This document shows, piece by piece, positions 1 to 8,341 of a DNA stretch of 64,000 nucleotides. Origin of the DNA: Povalibacter uvarum (lineage in GTDB: Bacteria > Pseudomonadota > Gammaproteobacteria > Steroidobacterales > Steroidobacteraceae). The number at the start of each line of letters is the position of its first letter. Positions within the stretch are counted from its first letter, which is position 1. Both the position numbers and the translations under genes were made by a program. Location of the stretch: NCBI RefSeq assembly GCF_014202975.1, contig NZ_JACHHZ010000001.1:620001-684000 (forward strand), given 5' to 3'. The notes beneath the pieces were generated by a model, which saw only the letters and a program-made list of their open reading frames with translations, ran no database searches and had not been told where the DNA came from.

Positions 1-1
1 C

Positions 2-1306
2 ACGCTGATCGACTACTGGGCCGGCCGGCACATCGAAGCGCATCGTGCCGAATCCGGTGCGGGGCAACGACGTTTCGCGCTGGCCGTGAGCCTCGTCTGG
101 AATCTCGGCGCGCTGTGCTTCTTCAAGTACGCGAACTTCTTCATCGAGTCCGCCGCTGAACTATTGAAGCTCTTCGGCGTCGATGCGGCGACGCCCGCGC
201 TGAGCATCGTGCTCCCGTTGGGCATCTCGTTCTATACGCTGCAGAGAATCAGCTACGTGGTCGACGTCTACGTCGGCCGTGAGACCGCCGGCCGATCGCT
301 GCTCACGTTCGCAGCGTTCTCCAGCTACTTTCCGCAGCTGACTGCCGGTCCGATTGCACGGGCGTCCGAGTTGCTGCGCCAGTTGGAGCAGCCGCGGTCG
401 CTCGAAGCTTCCTGGATCGCGCGGGGTGCAGCCGCCTTCCTGTTGGGCTACGCGCTGAAGGGATGGATCGCGGATACCTACGGGCCGACACTCGTCGATC
501 CGGTCTTCGCAGCCCCTGATGAGTGGAGTGTGCTTTCGCACTGGATCGCCATCGTCGCCTATGCGCTGCAGGTCTTCGGCGATTTCGCGGGCTACAGTCT
601 GATGGCGATCGGCTGTTCGAGACTGTTCGCGATCGAACTGCCTCCGAACTTCGACTGGCCTTTCCTGAGCCGCAGCCTGCCGGAGTTCTGGCGACGCTGG
701 CACATCACGCTGAATCGCTGGCTGTTCGACTACATATACAGTCCGCTGACGACTGGCCGAAGCTGGTTCCGCGGCCGGATGGATGTCGCGCTGATGATCA
801 CGTTCCTCGCGTCGGGCCTGTGGCACGGTGCGGCTGCGACATTCATCCTGTGGGGCGCCATTCACGGTGTGGGCATGATCGTGCAGCGCCAATGGGATGA
901 GCGCTATCGCGGCTGGTGCAGGGCCGACAGGCGTTTCGTGCAGTGGCGCAAGACGCTGGGTTACGCATTCGTTGCGTGGGTGCTGACGCAGCTCACGTTC
1001 GTACTCTCGCTAGTCCCGTTCCGGTCGCCCGACATGGCGACCGCCGGCCATTTCGCCGCGGGACTCTTTGCATCCGCGGGCACGCGTACCTTCGATCTGT
1101 GGATCGTCGCGGTCGCGAACCTGCTGCTCGGCTTTGGCTTCATCGTTGCGTGCCATGCGATCGCGACGAAGTCAGTTGCGCAGCTCTGGGAGAAGTTCAC
1201 AGCCATGCCGGCACCCGTGCGGGGCGCGGCCTATGGCCTCGGCATCGTCTACCTGCTGCTGTTCGTGCCGCTGGGCGCGAGCACTTTCCTGTACCAGCAA
1301 TTCTGA
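2..1306 (+). CDS. MBOAT-family membrane O-acyltransferase (AlgI/DltB-like), 5' partial
   Basis: The frame is open from the first bases of the window, so the true start lies upstream. The visible 434 residues are strongly hydrophobic with many membrane segments. They carry the MBOAT hallmarks: an early DYWAGR and FFKYANFF region, PEFWRRWHITL in the middle, and LWHGAA followed by IHG, which contains the conserved histidine. Family members (AlgI, DltB, PatA) move an acyl group across the inner membrane onto a polysaccharide or wall polymer. A carrier-protein gene starts 9 bp downstream and a ligase gene overlaps that one, which looks like a Dlt arrangement. The donor and acceptor cannot be read from sequence. 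Confidence 0.9.
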   Translation, partial: TLIDYWAGRHIEAHRAESGAGQRRFALAVSLVWNLGALCFFKYANFFIESAAELLKLFGVDAATPALSIVLPLGISFYTLQRISYVVDVYVGRETAGRSLLTFAAFSSYFPQLTAGPIARASELLRQLEQPRSLEASWIARGAAAFLLGYALKGWIADTYGPTLVDPVFAAPDEWSVLSHWIAIVAYALQVFGDFAGYSLMAIGCSRLFAIELPPNFDWPFLSRSLPEFWRRWHITLNRWLFDYIYSPLTTGRSWFRGRMDVALMITFLASGLWHGAAATFILWGAIHGVGMIVQRQWDERYRGWCRADRRFVQWRKTLGYAFVAWVLTQLTFVLSLVPFRSPDMATAGHFAAGLFASAGTRTFDLWIVAVANLLLGFGFIVACHAIATKSVAQLWEKFTAMPAPVRGAAYGLGIVYLLLFVPLGASTFLYQQF

Positions 1307-1315
1307 GGACGAACG

Positions 1316-1588
1316 ATGAGCCTCGCATTGCGTCAACGCGTCGTCGACTGGCTCGATGACAACTATCACTTCGGCGATACCGAGGCGCTTCTCGCGGGAG
1401 ACGACGAGAAATCATTCCTGCGCAACGGCATCCTCGACAGCCTCGGCTTCGTGAAGCTGATGCTGTTCCTCGAGGACACGTTCACCGTTCGCATCGACCG
1501 CAAGGACGTGCGGCCCGAGAACTTCGACAGTCTCGGGAAGATCGTGCGTTACATCAGTGTGCTGCCCGGATACCGGGAACCCGCTTGA
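1316..1588 (+). CDS. Acyl carrier protein (DltC-like position)
   Basis: This 90-residue acidic protein has a phosphopantetheine attachment motif, DSLGF, at about residues 42-46, with the serine as expected acceptor. A helix resembling the carrier-protein recognition helix follows (LMLFLEDTF). The length is normal for a discrete ACP. It starts with ATG 9 bp after the MBOAT gene and its stop codon overlaps the TTG start of the next gene, so the three genes are probably co-transcribed and translationally coupled. By analogy with DltC it would carry an activated acyl group from the ligase to the MBOAT; that role is inferred from context. Confidence 0.85.
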   Translation: MSLALRQRVVDWLDDNYHFGDTEALLAGDDEKSFLRNGILDSLGFVKLMLFLEDTFTVRIDRKDVRPENFDSLGKIVRYISVLPGYREPA

Positions 1589-3564
1589 GCGCGGATCTCT
1601 ATCGTGATGTCGATGAACAGCGCGCGAACACGAGCGCCATGCGTGCGTTCATGGGGTTCTGTGCGAACCGGACGCAACTGAAGTTCGACGGTTATGCGCA
1701 GCTTCAGCAATGGGCCATCCGCGACTCGGCGGAGTTCTGGAAACTGTTCCTCGAGTGGAGCCGGCTTCCGGTAAGCGGCTCGCCCGATCCCACGGTAACC
1801 AGCAGCGATTGCGAGCACGCCCAATTCTTTCCGAACGTTCGGCTCAACTACGCGCGCTGTCTCCTGCGGTCGTTTGACGCTGAGGCGGAGAATCGCGAAG
1901 CCGTCGTTGGCGTGCGCGAGGACGGTAACCGCGCCGCACTCACACGAGCCGAGCTGCGCGCGGCAGTGGAGCGATTTGCGGCAGGACTTCGCAGCCTGGG
2001 TGTAAAGCCCGGCGATCGGGTGGTCGCAGTCGTCCGCAACACGCCAGAGGCCATTGTGGCGTGCCTGGCAGTCGCTGCGATTGGCGCTATGTGGTCGTCC
2101 GTGGCACCGGACATTGGTGACGCTGCCGCGCTCGGCAGATTTTCCCAGCTCGATCCGGTCGTCCTGATCACACACGGCGAGTACATCGTCCATGGCGTTC
2201 GCAAGTCTCTGCGTGAGAGAGCTGAACTGCTCGCGAAGGAACTGCGTACGGTCACGACGCTGGTCGCACTCGACGAGAGACCGGACATCGCATCGCTGTC
2301 ACTCGAGACTCGCGTGCGCGTCGTGCTCCGCAAGGAGTTGGAAGGTTACGGCGCTTTGCCGATGTCCGAGTGGGACGAATTTCCGTTCAATCAGCCGCTG
2401 TTCGTCCTGTTCTCTTCAGGGACGACCGGAGCGCCGAAGTGCCTGATGCATGGCGCGGGCGGTTCGCTGATCGAGCACCACAAGGAGCATGTGCTGCATA
2501 GTTCCTTCGGTTCGGGAGAGAAGCTCTATTTCCATACGTCTGCCGGCTGGATGATGTGGAACTGGCAGTTGAGCGCGCTCGCGTGCGACACGCAGATCGT
2601 GGTCTTCGACGGCTCGCCGACGTTTCCTGTCCAGGATGCACTGCTTCGAATGCTCGATCGCGAACAGGTCACGATCTTCGGCACCAGTGCGACCTATCTG
2701 CATGCGCTGCAGCAACTGGGTCTGTCGCCGGCGAGTGTCGCCCCCTTCGAGAAGCTTCACACGTTGCAGTCCACGGGTTCGATTCTCTACGACGCGCAGT
2801 ACGACTGGATCGCATCCGAGTTCAAGCATCTCGAGGTGCATTCGATCTCCGGCGGTACGGACATCGTCGGCTGCTTCGTGCTCGGGAATCCGCTGCTGCA
2901 GACGTATCGCGGCGAGAGCCAGTGCGTGAGTCTGGGCATGGACGTGCGGGTCATGACGGGGCAGGGCGTGCAGCGACACGGCGAAGGCGAGCTCGTGTGC
3001 ATGAATCCGTTCCCGTCGCGCCCAGTGGGAATCTACGGTGATTCAAACGGTGATCGCTTCCACAAGACGTACTTCGCAGAAAACCCAGGCATGTGGACTC
3101 ATGGCGACCAGGTGCGCCTGCTCGAACGCGGATCGGCGCGCATCCTCGGACGCAGCGACGGAACGTTGAATGTGCGCGGTGTGCGCATCGGGCCTGCTGA
3201 AATCTATAGCGTGGTGCTCAGTGTGCCGGGCGTCGTGCAAGCGATGGCTGTCGAACAGCAGGCACCGCGTGAGCCGGGCGGGTCGAGGCTCGTGCTGCTG
3301 CTGGTGCTGCAGGAGGGCGTGGTGCTCGATCGAGGCCTGACGCTGCGAATCAAGAAGGAACTGAACCAGAAGGGTTCGCCGAACCACGTGCCCGCGGTGA
3401 TCGTCCAGGTGCCGGGCCTTCCGGCGACGCACAGCGGCAAGTACTCGGAGAAAGCTGTGCGCGACTTGCTGAACGGCAAGCCGCTGACGAATCGGGGAGC
3501 GATGAGGAATCCGGAGACGCTGGACGCCATTGGCGCCCATCCGGAATTACAGCCGCTCGCCTAG
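1585..3564 (+). CDS. Acetoacetyl-CoA synthetase-type AMP-forming ligase
   Basis: This 659-residue member of the ANL superfamily starts at TTG, which overlaps the ACP stop codon. The AMP-binding loop FSSGTTGAPK lies at about residues 275-284. The acetoacetyl-CoA-synthetase signature HGAGGSLIEHHKEH and the WMMWNWQL segment follow. GRSDGTLNVRGVRIG marks the hinge and C-terminal domain, and HSGKYSEKAV holds the catalytic lysine. Length and motifs fit AcsA/AACS, which makes acetoacetyl-CoA from acetoacetate. Its position behind an ACP and an MBOAT suggests it may instead load an acyl group on the carrier, as DltA does. Activity as a ligase is secure; the substrate and acceptor are not. Confidence 0.85.
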   Translation: MSADLYRDVDEQRANTSAMRAFMGFCANRTQLKFDGYAQLQQWAIRDSAEFWKLFLEWSRLPVSGSPDPTVTSSDCEHAQFFPNVRLNYARCLLRSFDAEAENREAVVGVREDGNRAALTRAELRAAVERFAAGLRSLGVKPGDRVVAVVRNTPEAIVACLAVAAIGAMWSSVAPDIGDAAALGRFSQLDPVVLITHGEYIVHGVRKSLRERAELLAKELRTVTTLVALDERPDIASLSLETRVRVVLRKELEGYGALPMSEWDEFPFNQPLFVLFSSGTTGAPKCLMHGAGGSLIEHHKEHVLHSSFGSGEKLYFHTSAGWMMWNWQLSALACDTQIVVFDGSPTFPVQDALLRMLDREQVTIFGTSATYLHALQQLGLSPASVAPFEKLHTLQSTGSILYDAQYDWIASEFKHLEVHSISGGTDIVGCFVLGNPLLQTYRGESQCVSLGMDVRVMTGQGVQRHGEGELVCMNPFPSRPVGIYGDSNGDRFHKTYFAENPGMWTHGDQVRLLERGSARILGRSDGTLNVRGVRIGPAEIYSVVLSVPGVVQAMAVEQQAPREPGGSRLVLLLVLQEGVVLDRGLTLRIKKELNQKGSPNHVPAVIVQVPGLPATHSGKYSEKAVRDLLNGKPLTNRGAMRNPETLDAIGAHPELQPLA

Positions 3565-3576
3565 GACGAGCGGCTG
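3550..3576. terminator. Bidirectional hairpin between convergent genes
   Basis: An inverted repeat with arms CAGCCGCTCG and CGAGCGGCTG and a 7-nt loop overlaps the stop codon of the ligase gene and sits just before the 3' end of the convergent glrR gene. No clear T-run follows on either strand, so it is a plausible but unproven shared terminator. Confidence 0.5.
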
Positions 3577-3582
3577 CGTCGA

Positions 3583-4965
3583 CTAGCGCTGCTTGAAGTC
3601 TTCCGGCGTCAGCTGGTGACGCGCGAGCAGCTTGTAGAAGTCCGTGCGATTTCTCTTCGCCAGGCGAGCTGCCTGACTCACGTTGCCGCCGGTGATCTGC
3701 AGGATCTGCGACAGGTACGTTCGCGTGAAATCGTCGCGGGCTTCGTCGAAGGAGGGCAGGCGCGTCGGGCCGCCACCGAGGGCAGCCTGCACGAGCTCGG
3801 CACTCATGATCGGACTCGTGGCCAGTGCGACGTTCTGACGGACCACGTTCTCGAGCTGACGCACGTTACCCGGCCAGTCGGCGCTCACCAGAACCTCGAC
3901 GGCTTCCGGCGCGTAGATGTGGCGGGGCAGGCCGGTCTCCTGCGCGATCTTCTCGAGGAAGTGCGATACCAGCAGCGGGATGTCTTCGCGTCGCTTGTTG
4001 AGCGAAGGCATTTCGATGTGGACCACGTTGAGGCGGTAGTACAGATCCTCGCGGAAATGGCCGCCCATGATGAGCTGCTTCAGATCGCGATGAGTTGCCG
4101 AAATGATGCGGACGTTCACCGTGATCGCATCGGTGCTGCCGACGGGGCGCACCTGGTTTTCCTGCAGGACGCGCAGCAGCTTCACCTGCAGGCGCATCGG
4201 CATGTCGCCGATCTCGTCGAGCATCAGCGTGCCGCCATCGGCGGCCTGGAAGAGACCGCGATGTTCGCGGATCGCGCCGGTGAAGGCGCCTTTCACATGG
4301 CCGAACAGCTCGCTCTCGAGCAGGTTCTCTGCCATAGCGCTGCAATTGATCGCAACGAACGGACGATTGCGACGAGTGCTGGCCTTGTGGATCGCGCGTG
4401 CCAGCAGTTCTTTGCCGGTGCCGCTCTCGCCGGTGATCATGACGCGCGCGTCGGTGCCCGCGACCATGTGCGCCTGCGCGAGACGTTCTTCCATCACCGC
4501 GCTGCGGGTGACGATCTCGCTGCGCCAATCTTCGGTCGTATCGGCGAAGCCTGAAACCTTGAGTGCCTTCTGAACCTGGTCGAGCAGTTCCTGCTTGTCG
4601 ACGGGCTTCGTGAGGAAGGCGAATGCACCGCTCTGAGTGGCCTGGACCGCATCGGGAATCGTGCCGTGCGCGGTGAGGATGATGACGCGAAGGCCGGGAG
4701 CGCGGCTCTGGATTTCCTTCAGCAGGCCGATGCCGTCCATCTGGTCCATTCGCAGATCGGTGAGCACCAGATCCGGTCGCACCCGCGCGAGGGCAGCTAG
4801 CGCAGCAGACGCACTCTCGACGGCTTCGACGTCGTAGTTCTCGGCGCGCAGACGGATCGTGAGCAGCCGCAGCAGCCCGGGATCGTCGTCAACGACTAGT
4901 AGACGAGCTTTGCGTTTCACTGTTGGCGGTGTCGCGATTGCCAGGGGGCGTGGAACTGCGTTCAC
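3583..4965 (-). CDS. glrR: Sigma-54-dependent response regulator GlrR (QseF)
   Basis: This 460-residue NtrC-type regulator has three domains. The receiver (about 20-135) has the acidic pocket VVDDD and phospho-site LVLTDLRM. The AAA+ sigma-54 domain (about 150-380) has the Walker A stretch GESGTGKE, the sigma-54 contact loop GAFTGA and Walker B LMLDEIGD. The C-terminal Fis-type helix-turn-helix ends NRTDFYKLLARHQL, very like enterobacterial GlrR. The start is GTG at 4965, 6 nt after an AAGGA Shine-Dalgarno, so the gene overlaps the preceding lipoprotein gene by 77 bp. Together with the kinase and QseG-like gene upstream it forms the envelope-stress GlrK-QseG-GlrR system, which in enterobacteria activates sigma-54 promoters such as glmY. 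Confidence 0.93.
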   Translation of the reverse strand: MNAVPRPLAIATPPTVKRKARLLVVDDDPGLLRLLTIRLRAENYDVEAVESASAALAALARVRPDLVLTDLRMDQMDGIGLLKEIQSRAPGLRVIILTAHGTIPDAVQATQSGAFAFLTKPVDKQELLDQVQKALKVSGFADTTEDWRSEIVTRSAVMEERLAQAHMVAGTDARVMITGESGTGKELLARAIHKASTRRNRPFVAINCSAMAENLLESELFGHVKGAFTGAIREHRGLFQAADGGTLMLDEIGDMPMRLQVKLLRVLQENQVRPVGSTDAITVNVRIISATHRDLKQLIMGGHFREDLYYRLNVVHIEMPSLNKRREDIPLLVSHFLEKIAQETGLPRHIYAPEAVEVLVSADWPGNVRQLENVVRQNVALATSPIMSAELVQAALGGGPTRLPSFDEARDDFTRTYLSQILQITGGNVSQAARLAKRNRTDFYKLLARHQLTPEDFKQR

Positions 4966-5581
4966 TTAAGTCCTTCTCGATTTCCTTGATGGCGTCGAGT
5001 TTCTGCTGAGTTTCGGCAAGGGCACGGCGCAATCGAGCGTTTTCTTCGAGCTGTGCCTGTACACGCTTGTCCGAGTTTGCCTGCGAGCGCCCGCGATCGT
5101 CGAGTGTCGCCAGCAACCGACGATTCTCGGCCTCCAGCTTCAGACGAGCGTTGGTCTCGAGGATGAGCACGGCCGCCAGTGAACGTTCGGCGGGTGTCAT
5201 CCGTTCCGGTGTCGCCATCAAGGTTTCGAGCAGTTTCTTGCCATCCGCGGGCTTCGACGCAGGGTGGCCAGGAGTGACGAGTGCTGCTGCGTAGCGCAAT
5301 GTGCTCGCAGTCGTCGGAGCGCGGGTGTATTCGCGTTCGACTTCGTAGAAGACATCTGCCTGACGCGCGGGATCGGCGCTTGCGAGCCCGTTCATCGTGT
5401 CGAGATAAGCGAGCAGAGTCTCGTTGGCGATCGTGGGTACGGCGGCGGGCTGCTCCACTTCGCGCTGACCGAGGTTGGCCAGTTCGCATCCGCTGAGCAG
5501 CAACAGCAGCGCGAGCGCCGACAATCGTGCGCCGCCTTCGAGTGCGGTCCGTGAGCGGGAATTGATACGCCTGCTTTCCAT
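4889..5581 (-). CDS. QseG/YfhG-like outer-membrane lipoprotein
   Basis: The 230-residue product begins with a basic n-region and hydrophobic core ending in LLLLLSGC, a lipobox with the acylated cysteine near residue 32. The rest is helical with a coiled-coil-like stretch rich in Glu, Arg and Leu at about 140-210, followed by a disordered Ser/Thr-rich tail. It sits between a sensor kinase and GlrR exactly where qseG (yfhG) sits in enterobacteria, where the protein interacts with the GlrK kinase and links it to the envelope. Sequence similarity is weak, so the call rests mainly on lipobox, size and gene order. Confidence 0.72.
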   Translation of the reverse strand: MESRRINSRSRTALEGGARLSALALLLLLSGCELANLGQREVEQPAAVPTIANETLLAYLDTMNGLASADPARQADVFYEVEREYTRAPTTASTLRYAAALVTPGHPASKPADGKKLLETLMATPERMTPAERSLAAVLILETNARLKLEAENRRLLATLDDRGRSQANSDKRVQAQLEENARLRRALAETQQKLDAIKEIEKDLSERSSTPPGNRDTANSETQSSSTSR

Positions 5582-5641
5582 TGTGCGTTTTCGAGTCCTA
5601 AGCGCTCTGTTTGCTCTGTGCGTCCAGGGCGTTCAGGGTAT

Positions 5642-7096
5642 TCAGACCGTCGTACCTTCGAGCGCCGGAGCGAGCGGCACCCGGACGCGGAAATGCGCAC
5701 CCGGAAAGACGCCATCGACGATCTCCACCGAGCCGCCGTGCGCCTGCACGAATTCGTTCACGACCGAAAGACCAATGCCGGTTCCCTTGAGATGTCCCGC
5801 GACCGGCGTACGACCGGAGTAGAACGCCTGGAAGATCGCGCTTCGTTCATCGACTGAAATGCCGGGTCCGGTATCGCCAACGTCGAGGACCAGCAGATCG
5901 TCGTCCGCTTTTGCATGTATGTAGATCGTACCGCCGCGCGGGCTGTATTTGAGAGCGTTCGACAACAGATTGTCCAGAATCAGTTTCAGCTTGGCGCGAT
6001 CGGCGCGTAATTCGATGTCCTGCACTTTCAGTTCGAGGTGCAGGCGCTGGGCCAGCAGGGTCAGCTGGTGCGTTTCGAGCACGGACTTCACCAGGGGGCG
6101 CAGCCGGAACTCGCTCACTTCCAGGCCGGCGTGCCGGGCCTGCCACGCGCTGAAGGACAGCAGGTTTTCGATCAGCTGCTGCAGCTTGATGCTGTTGTCG
6201 CGCAGGATCGTCGTGACCTCGCGCTGAGCGCTGTCGAGTTCTCCGACCGCGCCGTCCATCAACAGTTCAGTGCCTTCGCGGATATTCGCCAGCGGCGTCT
6301 TGAGCTCGTGCGACATGTGGCGGAGGAAACGATTACGTTCCTGCGCCAGCTCCAGCAGCCGCATGCGCAGCCATTCGAGCTGTCGCCCCAGATTCTCGAG
6401 GTCGCTCGGTCCGCGAACGGCGATGGGCTTGGAGAACGTCCCCTTGCCGAGCTGGCTGATCGCATTGTCGATCTGCCGGATCGGTCGCATCAGCACGAAT
6501 GTGAAGACACCCACGAGGACGGCAGTCAGCAGGATCAGTCCGGCGGACAGCCAGAGCAGATATTGCTCGGTTTCGGCGGTCGAGGCCTGCATGCGTGACA
6601 AGCCGGTCTCGATCTGCTCGCCGGTTGCATTGGAGAGCTCGAACGCGGCTTGCCACATCGGGGCAACAGCTTCGAGTCCTTCACGCATCACTTCCGGAGA
6701 AGCCGGTGTCAACGAAAGCAGAGCCGCGTCCAGCCGACGCAGTCCACCACGCAAAGCCTGAATGTGCGTCTGGCGGAGCGGGTCATCCGCGACGCCTTCG
6801 ATGTTGTTCAGCGTGACAAGGAGCCGCTCGCGGCTGTCGCGATACACCTGGAGGAGGGCGGGGTCGTTCAGGACCTGGTAGAGCTTGGCGCCGCGTTCCA
6901 TCGACGCGATCTGCTGGAAGAGCTGCTGGGAATAGTGCGTCGCCTCGACGCCGGTCCGGACCAGGCTGGCGCTTTCCTCTGAAAGATCGCGCACTTTGGC
7001 CGCACCGATCACGACCGCCAGCAGCAATGGCGCGGAGACCAGTGCGAAACCGGTCAGCATCAGGCTGCTCAGCGACTTCGGGCGGGGAAAACGCAT
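5642..7096 (-). CDS. glrK: Sensor histidine kinase GlrK (QseE)
   Basis: The chosen start is the ATG at 7096 (MRFPRPKS), which gives 484 residues; the open frame continues upstream but that extension is not protein-like. A first membrane helix lies at about 15-35, then a roughly 140-residue periplasmic helical domain, then a second helix at about 175-200 and a HAMP linker. The H-box is HMSHELKTPLANI with the phosphorylated histidine. The ATPase domain has the N box (LSNALKYSPRGG), DVGDTGPGIS and GTGIGLSVV. The qseG-like and glrR genes follow on the same strand, so the three form one operon that responds to envelope signals. Confidence 0.88.
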   Translation of the reverse strand: MRFPRPKSLSSLMLTGFALVSAPLLLAVVIGAAKVRDLSEESASLVRTGVEATHYSQQLFQQIASMERGAKLYQVLNDPALLQVYRDSRERLLVTLNNIEGVADDPLRQTHIQALRGGLRRLDAALLSLTPASPEVMREGLEAVAPMWQAAFELSNATGEQIETGLSRMQASTAETEQYLLWLSAGLILLTAVLVGVFTFVLMRPIRQIDNAISQLGKGTFSKPIAVRGPSDLENLGRQLEWLRMRLLELAQERNRFLRHMSHELKTPLANIREGTELLMDGAVGELDSAQREVTTILRDNSIKLQQLIENLLSFSAWQARHAGLEVSEFRLRPLVKSVLETHQLTLLAQRLHLELKVQDIELRADRAKLKLILDNLLSNALKYSPRGGTIYIHAKADDDLLVLDVGDTGPGISVDERSAIFQAFYSGRTPVAGHLKGTGIGLSVVNEFVQAHGGSVEIVDGVFPGAHFRVRVPLAPALEGTTV

Positions 7097-7159
7097 TGTG
7101 CCGATTCTACAGAAGCGCCGGAGGGTTGGCCCTGAAGAACGGCGTGGCAATGACGATGA

Positions 7160-7183
7160 GCCGGGGCGATGGTTTTCCCCGGC
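7160..7183 (-). terminator. Hairpin downstream of galE
   Basis: Arms GCCGGGG and CCCCGGC enclose a 10-nt loop, 48-71 bp past the galE stop codon and before the glrK start. The loop has a run of four T on the plus strand. It could end galE transcription and separate it from the glrK operon. There is no T-run on the transcribed side, so confidence is moderate. Confidence 0.4.
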
Positions 7184-7230
7184 CCGACGACTCGGGCTCC
7201 ATCGCCGACCGGCGACGGCCCGATTCTCCG

Positions 7231-8226
7231 TCAGTTCTTCTGCAGCGCCGGATTGGCGAGCAGATGCTTTTCCCAGTTGAGCTGCGATCGGACGATCACT
7301 TCCAGATCGTCGTGCCGGGGCGCCCACCCCAGGACCTCGCGGATGCGCGTGGCCTTTGCCACCAGGGTCGGCGGATCGCCTGCGCGGCGCGGGCCTTCGA
7401 CGACCTTGATCGGTTCGCCATGAAGACGGTTCACCGTGGAGATCACTTCGCGAACGCTGTAGCCGTGGCCATAGCCGCAGTTCAGAGTCTGCGAACCCCC
7501 TCCCGCGCGAAGGTAGTCGAGCGCACTCAGGTGGGCGCTCGCGAGATCCTCGACATGGATGTAATCGCGTACCCCGGTGCCGTCCGGCGTCGGATAGTCC
7601 GTACCGAAGATCGACACATGCGGCCGCTTGCCGACCGCCGTCTCGCACGCGACTTTGGTGAGGAGGGTGCCGTTGATCGTGGACTGGCCGATGCGGCCGC
7701 CTGGATCCGAGCCTGCGACGTTGAAGTAGCGAAGCACTACATAGCGCAACGGACTCGCGGCTGCGAGGTCACGCAGCATCCACTCGCTCATCAGCTTGGA
7801 CGTACCGTACGGATTGATGGGGCGGTTGGGGCTGTCCTCGGCCGCAATGCCGCCGTCCGGAATTCCGTAGACCGCGGCGGTCGACGAGAAGACGAAGTGC
7901 TTGACGCCCGCAGCCTCGCAGCATTGCAGGAGGTTGCGCGTCGAACAGGTGTTGTTGCCGTAGTACTTGAGTGGGTTCGAAACGGACTCGGGCACGATCG
8001 TGTGCGCCGCGAAGTGCAGAACAGTATCGATGCCATGTTCGCGCAGCAGACCGGAAACGAGCTCGCGGTCGCCCGTGTCGCCCACCACCAACAGACTATT
8101 CAGTATCGCCGAACGAAAACCCGTGGAAAGATTGTCGAGGACGACGACGCGCTCGTTACGGTCGTTGAGCTGACGTACAACATGGCTGCCGATGTAGCCG
8201 GCGCCGCCGGTCACGAGAATGGTCAT
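7231..8226 (-). CDS. galE: UDP-glucose 4-epimerase
   Basis: This 331-residue short-chain dehydrogenase begins with the NAD-binding motif TGGAGYIGSH at about residues 6-15. It carries the active-site pair S and YxxxK (SSTAAVYG and YGTSKLMSE) and the sugar-binding RYFNVAGSDP segment typical of GalE. It interconverts UDP-glucose and UDP-galactose for polysaccharide building or galactose use. The length is usual. It is transcribed away from the srkA gene, 115 bp away, and lies upstream of the glrK operon on the same strand. An aldose 1-epimerase gene about 19 kb away (27205-28236) acts on the same sugar class. Confidence 0.93.
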   Translation of the reverse strand: MTILVTGGAGYIGSHVVRQLNDRNERVVVLDNLSTGFRSAILNSLLVVGDTGDRELVSGLLREHGIDTVLHFAAHTIVPESVSNPLKYYGNNTCSTRNLLQCCEAAGVKHFVFSSTAAVYGIPDGGIAAEDSPNRPINPYGTSKLMSEWMLRDLAAASPLRYVVLRYFNVAGSDPGGRIGQSTINGTLLTKVACETAVGKRPHVSIFGTDYPTPDGTGVRDYIHVEDLASAHLSALDYLRAGGGSQTLNCGYGHGYSVREVISTVNRLHGEPIKVVEGPRRAGDPPTLVAKATRIREVLGWAPRHDDLEVIVRSQLNWEKHLLANPALQKN

Positions 8227-8341
8227 GGATCGATGCTCGGAAATTCAGTTGCGAAGGTTGAAGGAATGAAGACTAACGTGGATATCATCGTCGCTGCAGG
8301 CCCGATGCTTGTTGAACGGAATCACATTGCAGGATGACCGC

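Noticed and set aside
3616-4554. 312-residue plus-strand frame opposite glrR
   Set aside because: Antisense to a secure gene with strong family motifs; composition is typical of a shadow frame.
7097-7648. N-terminal extension of the GlrK frame by 184 residues
   Set aside because: The extension overlaps galE on the same strand in another frame and is Arg/Pro-rich without structure; the kinase start at 7096 fits the membrane helix and family length.
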